A stretch of DNA of 64,000 nt. It comes from JABFRJ01 sp963847145 (GTDB lineage Bacteria > Pseudomonadota > Alphaproteobacteria > Rhizobiales > Hyphomicrobiaceae). Numbering within the stretch: the stretch's first letter is position 1; each line of letters begins with the position of its first letter. A program made the position numbers and the translations under genes. Location: contig CAWJYN010000004.1 of assembly GCA_963847145.1 (NCBI GenBank), positions 62,001 to 126,000 of the forward strand. The letters run 5' to 3'. A model generated the notes under the pieces. That model had not been told where the DNA came from. It searched no databases and saw only the letters and a program-made list of their open reading frames with translations. Shown in pieces: positions 34,251-41,570 of this stretch.

Positions 34251-35576
34251 CTACCGCACACTCTCACCGTATTGATAGACCGTCTCGCCCGCAACCAGCG
34301 TTCGCAAAACGCGGCCTTGCATCGTCCGTTCGTCGAAGGGCGAGTTCTTGGAGCGCGACCGGAGCTGCGCCTTGTCCACCACCCACGGCTGGCCCAGATC
34401 GACAACGATCAGGTCGGCGGGCGCGCCCTTCGCAAGACGGCCAGCCGGCAACCCGAGCAGCGTGGCGGGATTGATGGTCAATGGCTTGAGGAGGCCCAAG
34501 AGGCTGATCGTCTCGTCGTGGTGCAGCCGCAGCGCTGCCGCCAGCAGGGTCTCGAGCCCGATGGCCCCATCGGCGGCCTCAGCAAAGGGATGGCGCTTCA
34601 CATCGACGTCCTGGGGATCATGGGACGACACGATGATGTCGATGTCGCCATCAACGAGACCTTGCACCATGGCCATCCGGTCGGCTTCCGAGCGCAACGG
34701 TGGACGCACCTTGAGGAAGGTCCGGTAGGGGCCGATGTCGTTCTCGTTCAACGTCAGATGATTGATCGACACGCCGCACGAAACTGGCAGCCCCTTGGCC
34801 TTCGCGGCCTTGATGACCGCCAGGCTCTCAGCGCATGTAATGGCAGCGGCGTGGTAACGTCCGCCGGTCATTTCAACGAGCCGCACGTCCCGTTCGACGA
34901 CGATGGTTTCGGCCAGTTTGTGCACACCTGGTAAACCGAGCCGCGTCGAGACCTCGCCGGAGTTCATCGCCGCGTTCGCTGACAAATGCGGGTCTTCCGT
35001 ATGGTGCACGATGAGGGCGCCAAAATCCTTGGCGTAGTTGAGGACCTGCCGCATGGTCCGCGCGTTCGAGATGGTTGACTTGCCATTGGTGAAAGCAATG
35101 GCACCGGCGCGCTTCAAGAGGCCAATTTCGGTCATGTCGTCGCCTTTGAGCTCACGCGTCATGGCGGCCATCACGTGAACATTGACCAGCGCATTATCGC
35201 GTGCACGCCGCTGGATGAAATCAACGAGTGCGACCTGATCGATGACCGGCGACGTATCGGGCATGACAACAATCGTTGTGACACCACCGGCCGCCGCGGC
35301 GTGGCTCGCTGTTTTCAGCGTCTCGCGGTGTTCCTGTCCAGGCTCGCCAGAGAAAACGCAAGCGTCGATCAAACCCGGGCATAGCACGTGATTTTTGCAA
35401 TCGACGACGGCGGCGCCTTCCGGCGCGTTGCGCCGCAAGTGCGGGCCAAGGTCGGCAATGACGCCGTCATGGACCAGGAGCCCACCCGGCTCGTCGCGGC
35501 CAGACGCCGGATCAACGAGCCGCGCGTTGATGAAGACGGTGGTATCGCTTGGGACGGCGGGGATGAGTTTGCGCAT
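34251..35576 (-). CDS. pyrC: Dihydroorotase-like protein lacking the metal motif (PyrC'-type)
   Basis: A 441-residue amidohydrolase-fold protein encoded 7 bp after pyrB. It aligns well with type I dihydroorotases over its length (GLIDACVFSGEPGQEHRETL, TIVVMPDTSPVIDQVAL, AAITCAESLAVIKAAKAKG, RHPFAEAADGAIGLETLLAA). However, the HxH zinc-binding motif expected after the first strand (usually DxHxHxR) reads IDACVFSG, and the later DHAPH-type Asp/His site reads SSHDPQD. Zinc-dependent catalysis is therefore doubtful. In Pseudomonas a non-catalytic PyrC' is a structural partner of aspartate carbamoyltransferase; the same role is likely here, and an active dihydroorotase should be elsewhere. The start at 35576 gives MRKLIPAVPSDT and a normal length. 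Confidence 0.9.
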   Translation of the reverse strand: MRKLIPAVPSDTTVFINARLVDPASGRDEPGGLLVHDGVIADLGPHLRRNAPEGAAVVDCKNHVLCPGLIDACVFSGEPGQEHRETLKTASHAAAAGGVTTIVVMPDTSPVIDQVALVDFIQRRARDNALVNVHVMAAMTRELKGDDMTEIGLLKRAGAIAFTNGKSTISNARTMRQVLNYAKDFGALIVHHTEDPHLSANAAMNSGEVSTRLGLPGVHKLAETIVVERDVRLVEMTGGRYHAAAITCAESLAVIKAAKAKGLPVSCGVSINHLTLNENDIGPYRTFLKVRPPLRSEADRMAMVQGLVDGDIDIIVSSHDPQDVDVKRHPFAEAADGAIGLETLLAAALRLHHDETISLLGLLKPLTINPATLLGLPAGRLAKGAPADLIVVDLGQPWVVDKAQLRSRSKNSPFDERTMQGRVLRTLVAGETVYQYGESVR

Positions 35577-35583
35577 GGTTGTC

Positions 35584-36534
35584 TCACTCGTTCCGCAACT
35601 GCCGCGCCAATGCTTCCAGCACTGCCATGCGCACAGCCACGCCCATCTCGACTTGATCGCGGATGACGCTGCGTGCGTGATCAGCAATCGTCGACGCGAT
35701 CTCCACACCACGGTTCATCGGGCCGGGATGCATGATAAGCGCATCCGGCTTGGCGCGCGCGAGCTTCTCATGATCGAGCCCAAAGAAGTGGTAGTATTCG
35801 CGCGTGGACGGCACGAACGATCCAGACATGCGCTCGCGCTGCAACCGCAGCATCATGACGATATCGCAGTCCTCCAGCCCCTTGTTCATGTCGGTGAACA
35901 CTTCGGCGCCGAGCCGGTCGGCATTCGACGGCAGCAAGGTGGAGGGCGCGATGATGCGCACACGGGCGCCCATGGTGTTGAGCACATCGATGTTGGAACG
36001 CGCCACACGGCTGTGCAGCACGTCGCCGCAGATGGCCACGGTCAGCCCCGCGATACGGCCCTTGGCGCGGCGGATGGTCAACGCGTCCAACAGCGCCTGT
36101 GTGGGATGTTGATGCGCCCCGTCGCCAGCGTTGATCACATGGCAATCGACCTTCTGTGCCAGCAGCTCCACCGCCCCGGCCGCGTGATGACGCACCACCA
36201 GAATATCCGGCCGCATGGCGTTCAAGGTCACCGCGGTGTCGACCAGCGTTTCGCCCTTCGAGACCGATGAGGTCGCAACGTTCATATTCATGACGTCGGC
36301 GCCGAGCCGCTTGCCCGCCAGCTCGAACGAACTCTGCGTGCGGGTCGACGCCTCGAAGAACAGGTTGATCAGCGTGCGCCCGGCCAGGACGTCGCGCTTT
36401 TTCTTAACTTGGCGGTTCTGATCGGCGGCCTTGTCGGCCAGATCGAGAAGTGCCGTGATTTCGCCTGCCTTCAGCCCCTCGCAGGTCAGCAGATGGCGGC
36501 GCGCGAATGTCGCGATTGGGTCAACGATGGTCAT
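35584..36534 (-). CDS. pyrB: Aspartate carbamoyltransferase catalytic subunit
   Basis: A 316-residue enzyme forming N-carbamoyl-aspartate in pyrimidine synthesis. The carbamoyl-phosphate site is FFEASTRTQSSFELAGKRLG, followed by SVSKGETLVDT. The aspartate-binding loop shows MLRLQRERM, and HPGPMNRGVEI is the conserved C-terminal signature. The length is that of bacterial catalytic chains. The open frame continues far upstream antisense to chrB, which is a codon-bias artefact; the start at 36534 fits the family, though an ATG at 36582 cannot be excluded. No pyrI regulatory chain is present. The gene leads the pyrB-pyrC-plsY-dprA block. Confidence 0.95.
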   Translation of the reverse strand: MTIVDPIATFARRHLLTCEGLKAGEITALLDLADKAADQNRQVKKKRDVLAGRTLINLFFEASTRTQSSFELAGKRLGADVMNMNVATSSVSKGETLVDTAVTLNAMRPDILVVRHHAAGAVELLAQKVDCHVINAGDGAHQHPTQALLDALTIRRAKGRIAGLTVAICGDVLHSRVARSNIDVLNTMGARVRIIAPSTLLPSNADRLGAEVFTDMNKGLEDCDIVMMLRLQRERMSGSFVPSTREYYHFFGLDHEKLARAKPDALIMHPGPMNRGVEIASTIADHARSVIRDQVEMGVAVRMAVLEALARQLRNE

Positions 36535-36753
36535 TAAAGTGGTGTCAGTAGCCCCATCGGCCGAGTCCTGCAAGGGCATCGCTGTGGATGACTGTTGTGC
36601 ATTCGACGCGCCGCACTGATATTTGACAACCGGCGTTTGTCGTGGTCTCAACCGCTGATGGGGCCTCAGCGATTGCCCCGTGAGGCTCCGGCCCAAACAT
36701 CGCGTCCCACACTCACCAGCCTTGGCAATTGATCCAAGCAGAGAGGACGCAAC

Positions 36754-37569
36754 ATGCCGTCTCCAACCGAAATCACTGTCCCGCAACTGGGCCGTCTCAT
36801 TGGCGTGCCGGGCGCACCCGTCGTGATCGATGTCTGCATCGACGATGACTTCAACGCCGATCCGCGGCTGATCCCCGGGTCCCACCGCCGCGATTTCCGC
36901 AAGGTGGCCGATTGGGCGCCAAACTATCGCGGCAAGTCCGTTGTGGTTGCCTGCCAGAAGGGCCTCAAGCTCAGCCAGGGCGTCGCGGCATGGCTGCGCC
37001 ATGAGGGCGTCGAAGCGCAGTCGCTGGAAGGCGGCGTGATGGCCTGGGCTGCCGCCGGCCAGATCATGGTGCCGGCCGCCAAATTGCCGCCGCGTGATGC
37101 GCAGGGCCGCACAGTGTGGGTGACGCGGGCGCGGCCGAAAATCGATCGCATCGCCTGTCCGTGGCTGATCCGCCGGTTTGTCGATCCGAACGCTGTGTTC
37201 CTGTTCGTCGCGCCAGCAGAAGTGCCAGCCGTAGCGGATCGCTTTCAAGCAACACCCTTCGACATCGACGACGTCTATTGGAGCCATCGCGGCGACACGT
37301 GCACGTTCGATACCATGATCACCGAGTTCGGCTTGTCTTCGCCACCATTGCTGCACCTCGCGCGCATTGTGCGCGGCGCCGATACTGCGCGGCACGACCT
37401 GGCGCCGGAAGCGGCGGGCCTTGTCGCCGTGTCGTTGGGTGCCTCGCGCATGTTCAAAGACGATCTCGCCCAGCTTGATGCGATGATGATGGTCTACGAC
37501 GGCATCTACCGTTGGTGCCGTGACGCCACCGACGAGACGCACAACTGGCCGGCAACGGCGAAAAGCTGA
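36754..37569 (+). CDS. Rhodanese-like/ChrB-domain protein, chromate resistance
   Basis: A 271-residue fusion. The N-terminal half is a rhodanese/sulfurtransferase domain, with the active-site Cys67 in VVACQKGLKLSQG and a SLEGGVMAWAAAG ending. The C-terminal half (from about 118) matches the ChrB C-terminal domain: RARPKIDRIACPWLIRRFVD, then DVYWSHRGDTCTFDTMI, and LQ-like HLARIVRGADTARHDLAPEA. ChrB proteins regulate or support chromate efflux by ChrA, which is encoded 93 bp downstream on the same strand. The usual N-terminal ChrB domain is replaced by rhodanese here. A sulfur-transfer role in chromate stress is plausible but unproven. The gene is divergent from pyrB. Confidence 0.85.
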   Translation: MPSPTEITVPQLGRLIGVPGAPVVIDVCIDDDFNADPRLIPGSHRRDFRKVADWAPNYRGKSVVVACQKGLKLSQGVAAWLRHEGVEAQSLEGGVMAWAAAGQIMVPAAKLPPRDAQGRTVWVTRARPKIDRIACPWLIRRFVDPNAVFLFVAPAEVPAVADRFQATPFDIDDVYWSHRGDTCTFDTMITEFGLSSPPLLHLARIVRGADTARHDLAPEAAGLVAVSLGASRMFKDDLAQLDAMMMVYDGIYRWCRDATDETHNWPATAKS

Positions 37570-37601
37570 AGGTATCCACGGCCAACGCGCGACCGGCCGG
37601 C

Positions 37602-37633
37602 TTGGGGGGCAGGCCCATGGGTCTGCCCCCCAA
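37602..37633. repeat. 32-bp palindrome upstream of chrA
   Basis: TTGGGGGGCAG and CTGCCCCCCAA flank the centre GCCCATGGGT; only one pair is a wobble. The core GGCAGGCCCATGGGTCTGCC is nearly the same as in the palindrome at 39004-39035. It stands between the chrB-like gene and chrA and may form a strong hairpin in RNA. No T-tract follows. Confidence 0.7.
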
Positions 37634-37662
37634 AACCGCCGCCACTCTGTAGGACATGCCGC

Positions 37663-38994
37663 ATGAAAACGACGTCGCAAACCGCAACGGTTGCCGCATC
37701 AAGTTCGCCTCCCACTTATGCCGAGGTCTTTGCCGTCTGGCTGAAGATCGGCTTGCTGTCATTTGGCGGGCCAACCGGGCAGATCGCGCTGATGCACAAG
37801 ATGCTGGTCGACGAGCGCAAATGGATCGACGACGCGCGGTTCCTCAACGCCTTGAACTTCTGCATGCTTTTGCCGGGGCCGGAGGCGATGCAGCTGGCCA
37901 CCTACATCGGCTGGCGCATGCACGGCATCCGCGGCGGGCTCACGGCCGGCTTGTTGTTCGTGTTGCCCGGCGCACTGGTCATTCTCGCACTCTCTCTGAT
38001 CTACGCGCTGTTCGGCCAGGTGCCTGCATTGCAGGCGATTTTCCTCGGCATCAAGGCGGCTGTGCTGATCGTGGTTGTCGAAGCCTTGCTGCGCATTTCC
38101 AAGCGCGCGCTGAAGGGGCCGGAACATTGGGTGCTGGCAGGGCTCTCGTTCGTTGCCATCTTTTTCCTTGGCGCACCGTATCCACTGATCGTCGCCGTGG
38201 CAGCCTTGGTTGGCTATCTGCTGGCCGTGCGTGAAGGCGCCAAGCCGGCAGTGACCGCGGCAGCGTTGCCAGGCATTCCCGTCACGCAAACGTTGGCAAC
38301 CGCTGGGTTTTGGCTCGCGGTCTGGGTCACGCCACTGCTGGCCATCGCTGCGCTGCTCGGAACAGGCCACGTGCTCGCGCAGATCGGTTGGTTCTTCTCC
38401 AAGCTCGCCGTGGTCACGTTCGGGGGTGCCTATGCGGTGCTCGCCTACATGGGCCAAGACGTGGCGTCGCAATATGGCTGGATCACGCCGGGCGAAATGC
38501 TCGACGGCCTGGGGCTCGCCGAAACGACGCCCGGGCCACTCATTCTGGTGACCGAGTTCGTGGGCTTTCTGGCAGGCTACCGGCACAGCGGCGCGGGGCC
38601 ATCGGTGCTCATGGGCGTACTCGGTGCCGCTATCACACTATGGGCGACGTTTGCGCCGTGCTTTTTGTGGGTCTTCACCGGTGCGCCATACGTCGAGTGG
38701 CTCAATGGCCAGCCGCGCATCAAAGGCGCGCTCAGCGGCATCACCGCCGCCGTCGTCGGCGTGATCTTGAACCTCACCGTCTGGTTCGCGCTGCATGTGT
38801 TCTTTGGCAAAGTGACGCCAAGCATGCTCGGGCCGCTAAAGCTCTGGATGCCGGACGTAACAACACTCGATCCCAAGATCGTAATTCTGGCAGCCATCAG
38901 CGGGTTTCTGCTGCTGTGGCGGCACTGGAACATTATTGCCGTGCTGGCCGTGGCCGCAATTGGGGGGCTGGTGCTGGTGAAGGCAGGGTTTTGA
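37663..38994 (+). CDS. chrA: Chromate efflux transporter ChrA (CHR family, long form)
   Basis: A 443-residue membrane transporter with two homologous halves, as in long CHR-family proteins. The N-terminal half shows FAVWLKIGLLSFGGPTGQIA, NALNFCMLLPGPEAMQLATY and GLLFVLPGALVILALSLIYA. The second half repeats the pattern as FFSKLAVVTFGGAYAVLAYM, then LGLAETTPGPLILVTEFVGF. CHR proteins export chromate driven by the proton gradient. It sits between two related 32-bp palindromes, which suggests it may be insulated from flanking transcription. The start at 37663 is the natural family start. Confidence 0.93.
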   Translation: MKTTSQTATVAASSSPPTYAEVFAVWLKIGLLSFGGPTGQIALMHKMLVDERKWIDDARFLNALNFCMLLPGPEAMQLATYIGWRMHGIRGGLTAGLLFVLPGALVILALSLIYALFGQVPALQAIFLGIKAAVLIVVVEALLRISKRALKGPEHWVLAGLSFVAIFFLGAPYPLIVAVAALVGYLLAVREGAKPAVTAAALPGIPVTQTLATAGFWLAVWVTPLLAIAALLGTGHVLAQIGWFFSKLAVVTFGGAYAVLAYMGQDVASQYGWITPGEMLDGLGLAETTPGPLILVTEFVGFLAGYRHSGAGPSVLMGVLGAAITLWATFAPCFLWVFTGAPYVEWLNGQPRIKGALSGITAAVVGVILNLTVWFALHVFFGKVTPSMLGPLKLWMPDVTTLDPKIVILAAISGFLLLWRHWNIIAVLAVAAIGGLVLVKAGF

Positions 38995-39003
38995 GCGCAC
39001 GCG

Positions 39004-39035
39004 CACGGAGGCAGACCCATGGGTCTGCCTCCGTG
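39004..39035. repeat. Perfect 32-bp palindrome downstream of chrA
   Basis: CACGGAGGCAGACCCA is followed directly by its exact reverse complement, with no spacer. The 20-base core differs in one base from the palindrome upstream of chrA (37602-37633). It lies between the stop codons of chrA and the convergent HNH gene, so a bidirectional terminator or a dispersed palindromic element is possible. Confidence 0.75.
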
Positions 39036-39043
39036 GCAGGCTA

Positions 39044-39601
39044 TCAAGGCTCCAGTTCGGTATCCCAATAGAGATAGTCCATCCAGCTCTCGTGCAGATA
39101 GTTGGGCGGGAACTGCCGGCCATTGCGGTGGAGTTCGAACACCGTCGGCCGTGTCGGATGCTGCGCCAGCCGCAGGCCGGATTGGGCCAGCGACTTCGCA
39201 CCCTTGCTGAGGTTGCACGGCGAGCAGGCGGTGACGACGTTGTCCCAACGGGTCTCGCCACCGCGGGCGCGCGGCACCAGATGGTCGAACGTCAGTTCGT
39301 GCCGGCTGCCGCAGTACTGACAGACGAACCGGTCGCGCAGGAACACGTTGAAGCGCGTGAAGGCGGGATACAGCGCCGGCTTCACATACGTCTTGAGTGA
39401 CACAACGCTGGGCAGCCGCATCTCGAAGTTTACACTGCGGACCTGGCGGTCATATTCAGAGACGATGTTCACGCGGTCCAGGAACACGGCTTTGACCGTG
39501 TCCTGCCAGCTCCATAGCGACAGTGGATAATAGCTCAGCGGGCGGAAGTCGGCGTTCAACACCAACGCCGGAAAATGTGCTGCGGTTGCGGCTCCAGTCA
39601 C
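39044..39601 (-). CDS. HNH endonuclease family protein
   Basis: A 185-residue protein with a zinc-coordinating HNH motif near the middle: RFVCQYCGSRHELTFDHLVP, then RARGGETRWDNVVTACSPCN. The four Cys and the His/Asn residues match the canonical HNH nuclease of the widespread bacterial 'HNH_5' kind. An N-terminal ALVLNADFRPLSYYPLSLWS is a typical signature of this non-mobile housekeeping group, which is found across Alphaproteobacteria with unknown function. There is no flanking intron, methylase or phage gene, so it is probably not a homing or restriction enzyme. Confidence 0.88.
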   Translation of the reverse strand: MTGAATAAHFPALVLNADFRPLSYYPLSLWSWQDTVKAVFLDRVNIVSEYDRQVRSVNFEMRLPSVVSLKTYVKPALYPAFTRFNVFLRDRFVCQYCGSRHELTFDHLVPRARGGETRWDNVVTACSPCNLSKGAKSLAQSGLRLAQHPTRPTVFELHRNGRQFPPNYLHESWMDYLYWDTELEP

Positions 39602-39925
39602 GTGCGTCTGTCCCCATGCCTAGCACCCTCCCGGAGAAGGGCGTTCGTTCGGAACTTCCTGGGCACGTCGCACGCGTGCGTCATAGTGGATATTACCCAC
39701 CTATGTCAGGACTGTGAAGCCCAGCTGTAAACCCCATATTCCGGCGGTTTGCAGGAGTTAGTGGGTGCCCTGTGGCGCGCCAGCCACGACTCACACGGCC
39801 CGCCACCGCGTCAGCGGCAATCGATGGCAGGTTCGGCGGGCATCTCGTCGCGTATCCGAAGCACTGGTTTTAGAATTACTATAAGCAGTGTTCTCGTGTC
39901 TTCGCTTGTCAGGCGCCCGCCCTCC
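39602..39925. other. 324-bp intergenic region between divergent HNH nuclease and hemH genes
   Basis: The stretch must contain the promoters of both flanking genes. The only motif noticed is the AT-rich, Irr-box-like sequence at 39868-39886. No RNA gene or repeat was recognised, and the in-frame ATG at 39749 upstream of hemH encodes no family-like residues. Confidence 0.45.
39868..39886. promoter_or_regulatory. Possible Irr/iron-control box upstream of hemH
   Basis: TTTTAGAATTACTATAAGC resembles the alphaproteobacterial iron control element, whose left arm is TTTAGAA. The right arm matches only partly. It stands about 40 bp before the ferrochelatase start, and haem genes are known Irr targets in Rhizobiales, so the match is suggestive only. 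Confidence 0.25.
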
Positions 39926-40996
39926 ATGGTCCAGATTACCGCCGTCGACCGTTCGGCCGCAAAGCCCGTGCGCGAGGCTTACCTGCCCGAAGATCACCCC
40001 AAGGTGCCCTTCGGCAAGGTCGGCGTGCTGCTGCTCAATTTGGGCACGCCTGACGGCACCGGCTACTGGCCGATGCGGCGCTACCTCAAGCAGTTCCTGT
40101 CAGACCGGCGGGTGATCGAGGTGCCACGGTTCATCTGGTGGCCGATCCTCAATCTGGTGATCTTGAGTGTGCGGCCCGGCAAGAAGGGCAAAGACTACGC
40201 CAGCATCTGGAACACAGAACGCGATGAGGGGCCGCTCAAGACGATCACCCGCGATCAGGCGGCCGGGCTGGCCGAGGCGATGGCTGGCCACAGGAATGTC
40301 GTCGTCGATTGGGCCATGCGCTACGCCAATCCATCGACCGAGAGCCGCATTCAGGCGCTGCAAGCAGCGGGCTGCGAACGTATTCTGTTGGTCCCGCTCT
40401 ATCCCCACTACGCGGCTGCCACGACCGGCACGGCCAATGACGAAGCGTTCCGGGCGCTGATGAAATTGCGCTGGCAGCCAGCGGTCAGAACGGCGCCAGC
40501 CTATGCCGATGATCCAACCTACATCGCGGCGCTGGCCCAATCAATCGAGGCGCATCTCGCCACGCTGAGCTGGGAGCCTGAGGTAGTGATCGCCACCTAT
40601 CACGGCATGCCGCAAAAATATCTCGAGAAGGGCGACCCTTATCACTGTCACTGCCTGAAGACGTCGCGGCTGCTGCGTGATGCGCTCGGGTGGCCGAAAG
40701 AACGCTTGCTGACAACCTTTCAATCACGTTTCGGCGCCGATCCCTGGTTGCAGCCCTATACGGACAAAACTGTGCAGGCGTTGGCGCAGGCCGGCACCAA
40801 ACGGCTGGCGCTGGTGGCGCCAGGTTTTTCAGCCGACTGCCTCGAAACACTGGAAGAACTCGACGTCGAAAATCGCGATATCTTCATCGAGCACGGTGGA
40901 ACAGACTTCTCCTACGTCCCCGCATTGAACGCCTCGCCGCTTGGCATCAAAGTGATCGAGGCCGTGGTACGCCGGGAACTCAGCGGTTGGCTGTGA
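39926..40996 (+). CDS. hemH: Ferrochelatase
   Basis: A 356-residue enzyme that inserts ferrous iron into protoporphyrin IX, the last step of haem synthesis. Conserved features are VGVLLLNLGTPDGTGYWPMR, then WAMRYANPSTESRIQALQAA, LVPLYPHYAAATTGT, ATYHGMPQKYLEKGDPYHCH, with the metal-binding His in YHGMP, and the Glu-rich C-terminal FSADCLETLEELDVE. Length fits alphaproteobacterial HemH. The start at 39926 was chosen over 39749 because the preceding 59 residues are not family-like. Its end overlaps the convergent GNAT gene by 17 bp. Confidence 0.95.
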   Translation: MVQITAVDRSAAKPVREAYLPEDHPKVPFGKVGVLLLNLGTPDGTGYWPMRRYLKQFLSDRRVIEVPRFIWWPILNLVILSVRPGKKGKDYASIWNTERDEGPLKTITRDQAAGLAEAMAGHRNVVVDWAMRYANPSTESRIQALQAAGCERILLVPLYPHYAAATTGTANDEAFRALMKLRWQPAVRTAPAYADDPTYIAALAQSIEAHLATLSWEPEVVIATYHGMPQKYLEKGDPYHCHCLKTSRLLRDALGWPKERLLTTFQSRFGADPWLQPYTDKTVQALAQAGTKRLALVAPGFSADCLETLEELDVENRDIFIEHGGTDFSYVPALNASPLGIKVIEAVVRRELSGWL

Positions 40997-41570
40997 GGGT
41001 GCGCGCCAGGAACAGCACGTCGGTCGTGCCGCGCGGCGTATGCGCGCGTTCGGTAAAGCCAAGACGTGTGTAAAAGCTGACATTGCGATGATCACGCGCG
41101 GTCACGACGTGGATGCCAGCAATACGCTCCGCTGCGAGACGGCGGCACAGATCTTCAACCAAATGCGCGCCGATGCCCTGCCCGCGTGCCCGTGCATCAA
41201 GATTGATGTGCAGGTGAGCAGGAAACGCGGGCGTGTGTGCTGCGAAATCCTTGAAATAGCTGAGCGCATCAAAACGCGGTGACGTCGCCGGGTCGGTCCG
41301 GCAGCCGACGATATAGCCCAGCACATCGGCCTGAGTTGCCAGAACAGCGCGTGCCAATGCGACTGTCACCAGATCCCGTTCGTTCGCGAGATATTGATCG
41401 AGCCACAAGGTCTGGAAGGCTGCAGCGGCGGTTGGATCAGCGGGCCATCGCGCGGCCGTGGCGCGAAAGATGCGGGTGATGCCGGCGGCAAGGACATCGG
41501 CCACCACGCCAGCGGCTTCAAGATCTATGAGGCGGCGCAGAACCACACCAGCCGGCAGCGGCGCGATCAA
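40980..41570 (-). CDS. GNAT family N-acetyltransferase
   Basis: A 196-residue acetyltransferase. The acetyl-CoA pyrophosphate-binding loop is visible in INLDARARGQGIGAHLVEDL, with the Q/RxxGxG/A pattern QGIGAH. The C-terminal part, IHVVTARDHRNVSFYTRLGF, is the typical 'xxNxxxxxFYxxLGF' strand-helix. Acceptor unknown. The start is a TTG at 41570 that overlaps the stop codon of the methylmalonyl-CoA mutase gene (TTGA), with GGGAGG 7 bases before it, so it is translated by coupling to that gene. A role in propionate metabolism, for example control by acylation, is only inference from this link. Confidence 0.85.
   Translation of the reverse strand: MIAPLPAGVVLRRLIDLEAAGVVADVLAAGITRIFRATAARWPADPTAAAAFQTLWLDQYLANERDLVTVALARAVLATQADVLGYIVGCRTDPATSPRFDALSYFKDFAAHTPAFPAHLHINLDARARGQGIGAHLVEDLCRRLAAERIAGIHVVTARDHRNVSFYTRLGFTERAHTPRGTTDVLFLARTLTANR

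Noticed and set aside
35584..37680. A 698-codon minus-strand open frame reaching from pyrB through the chrB-like gene
   Set aside because: Only the downstream part is pyrB. The upstream 380 codons run antisense to the intact chrB-like gene, lack family features, and reflect third-position GC bias.
39044..39601. Homing endonuclease or restriction system
   Set aside because: The HNH protein belongs to a common housekeeping-type family and no intron, intein, methylase or phage genes are near it.
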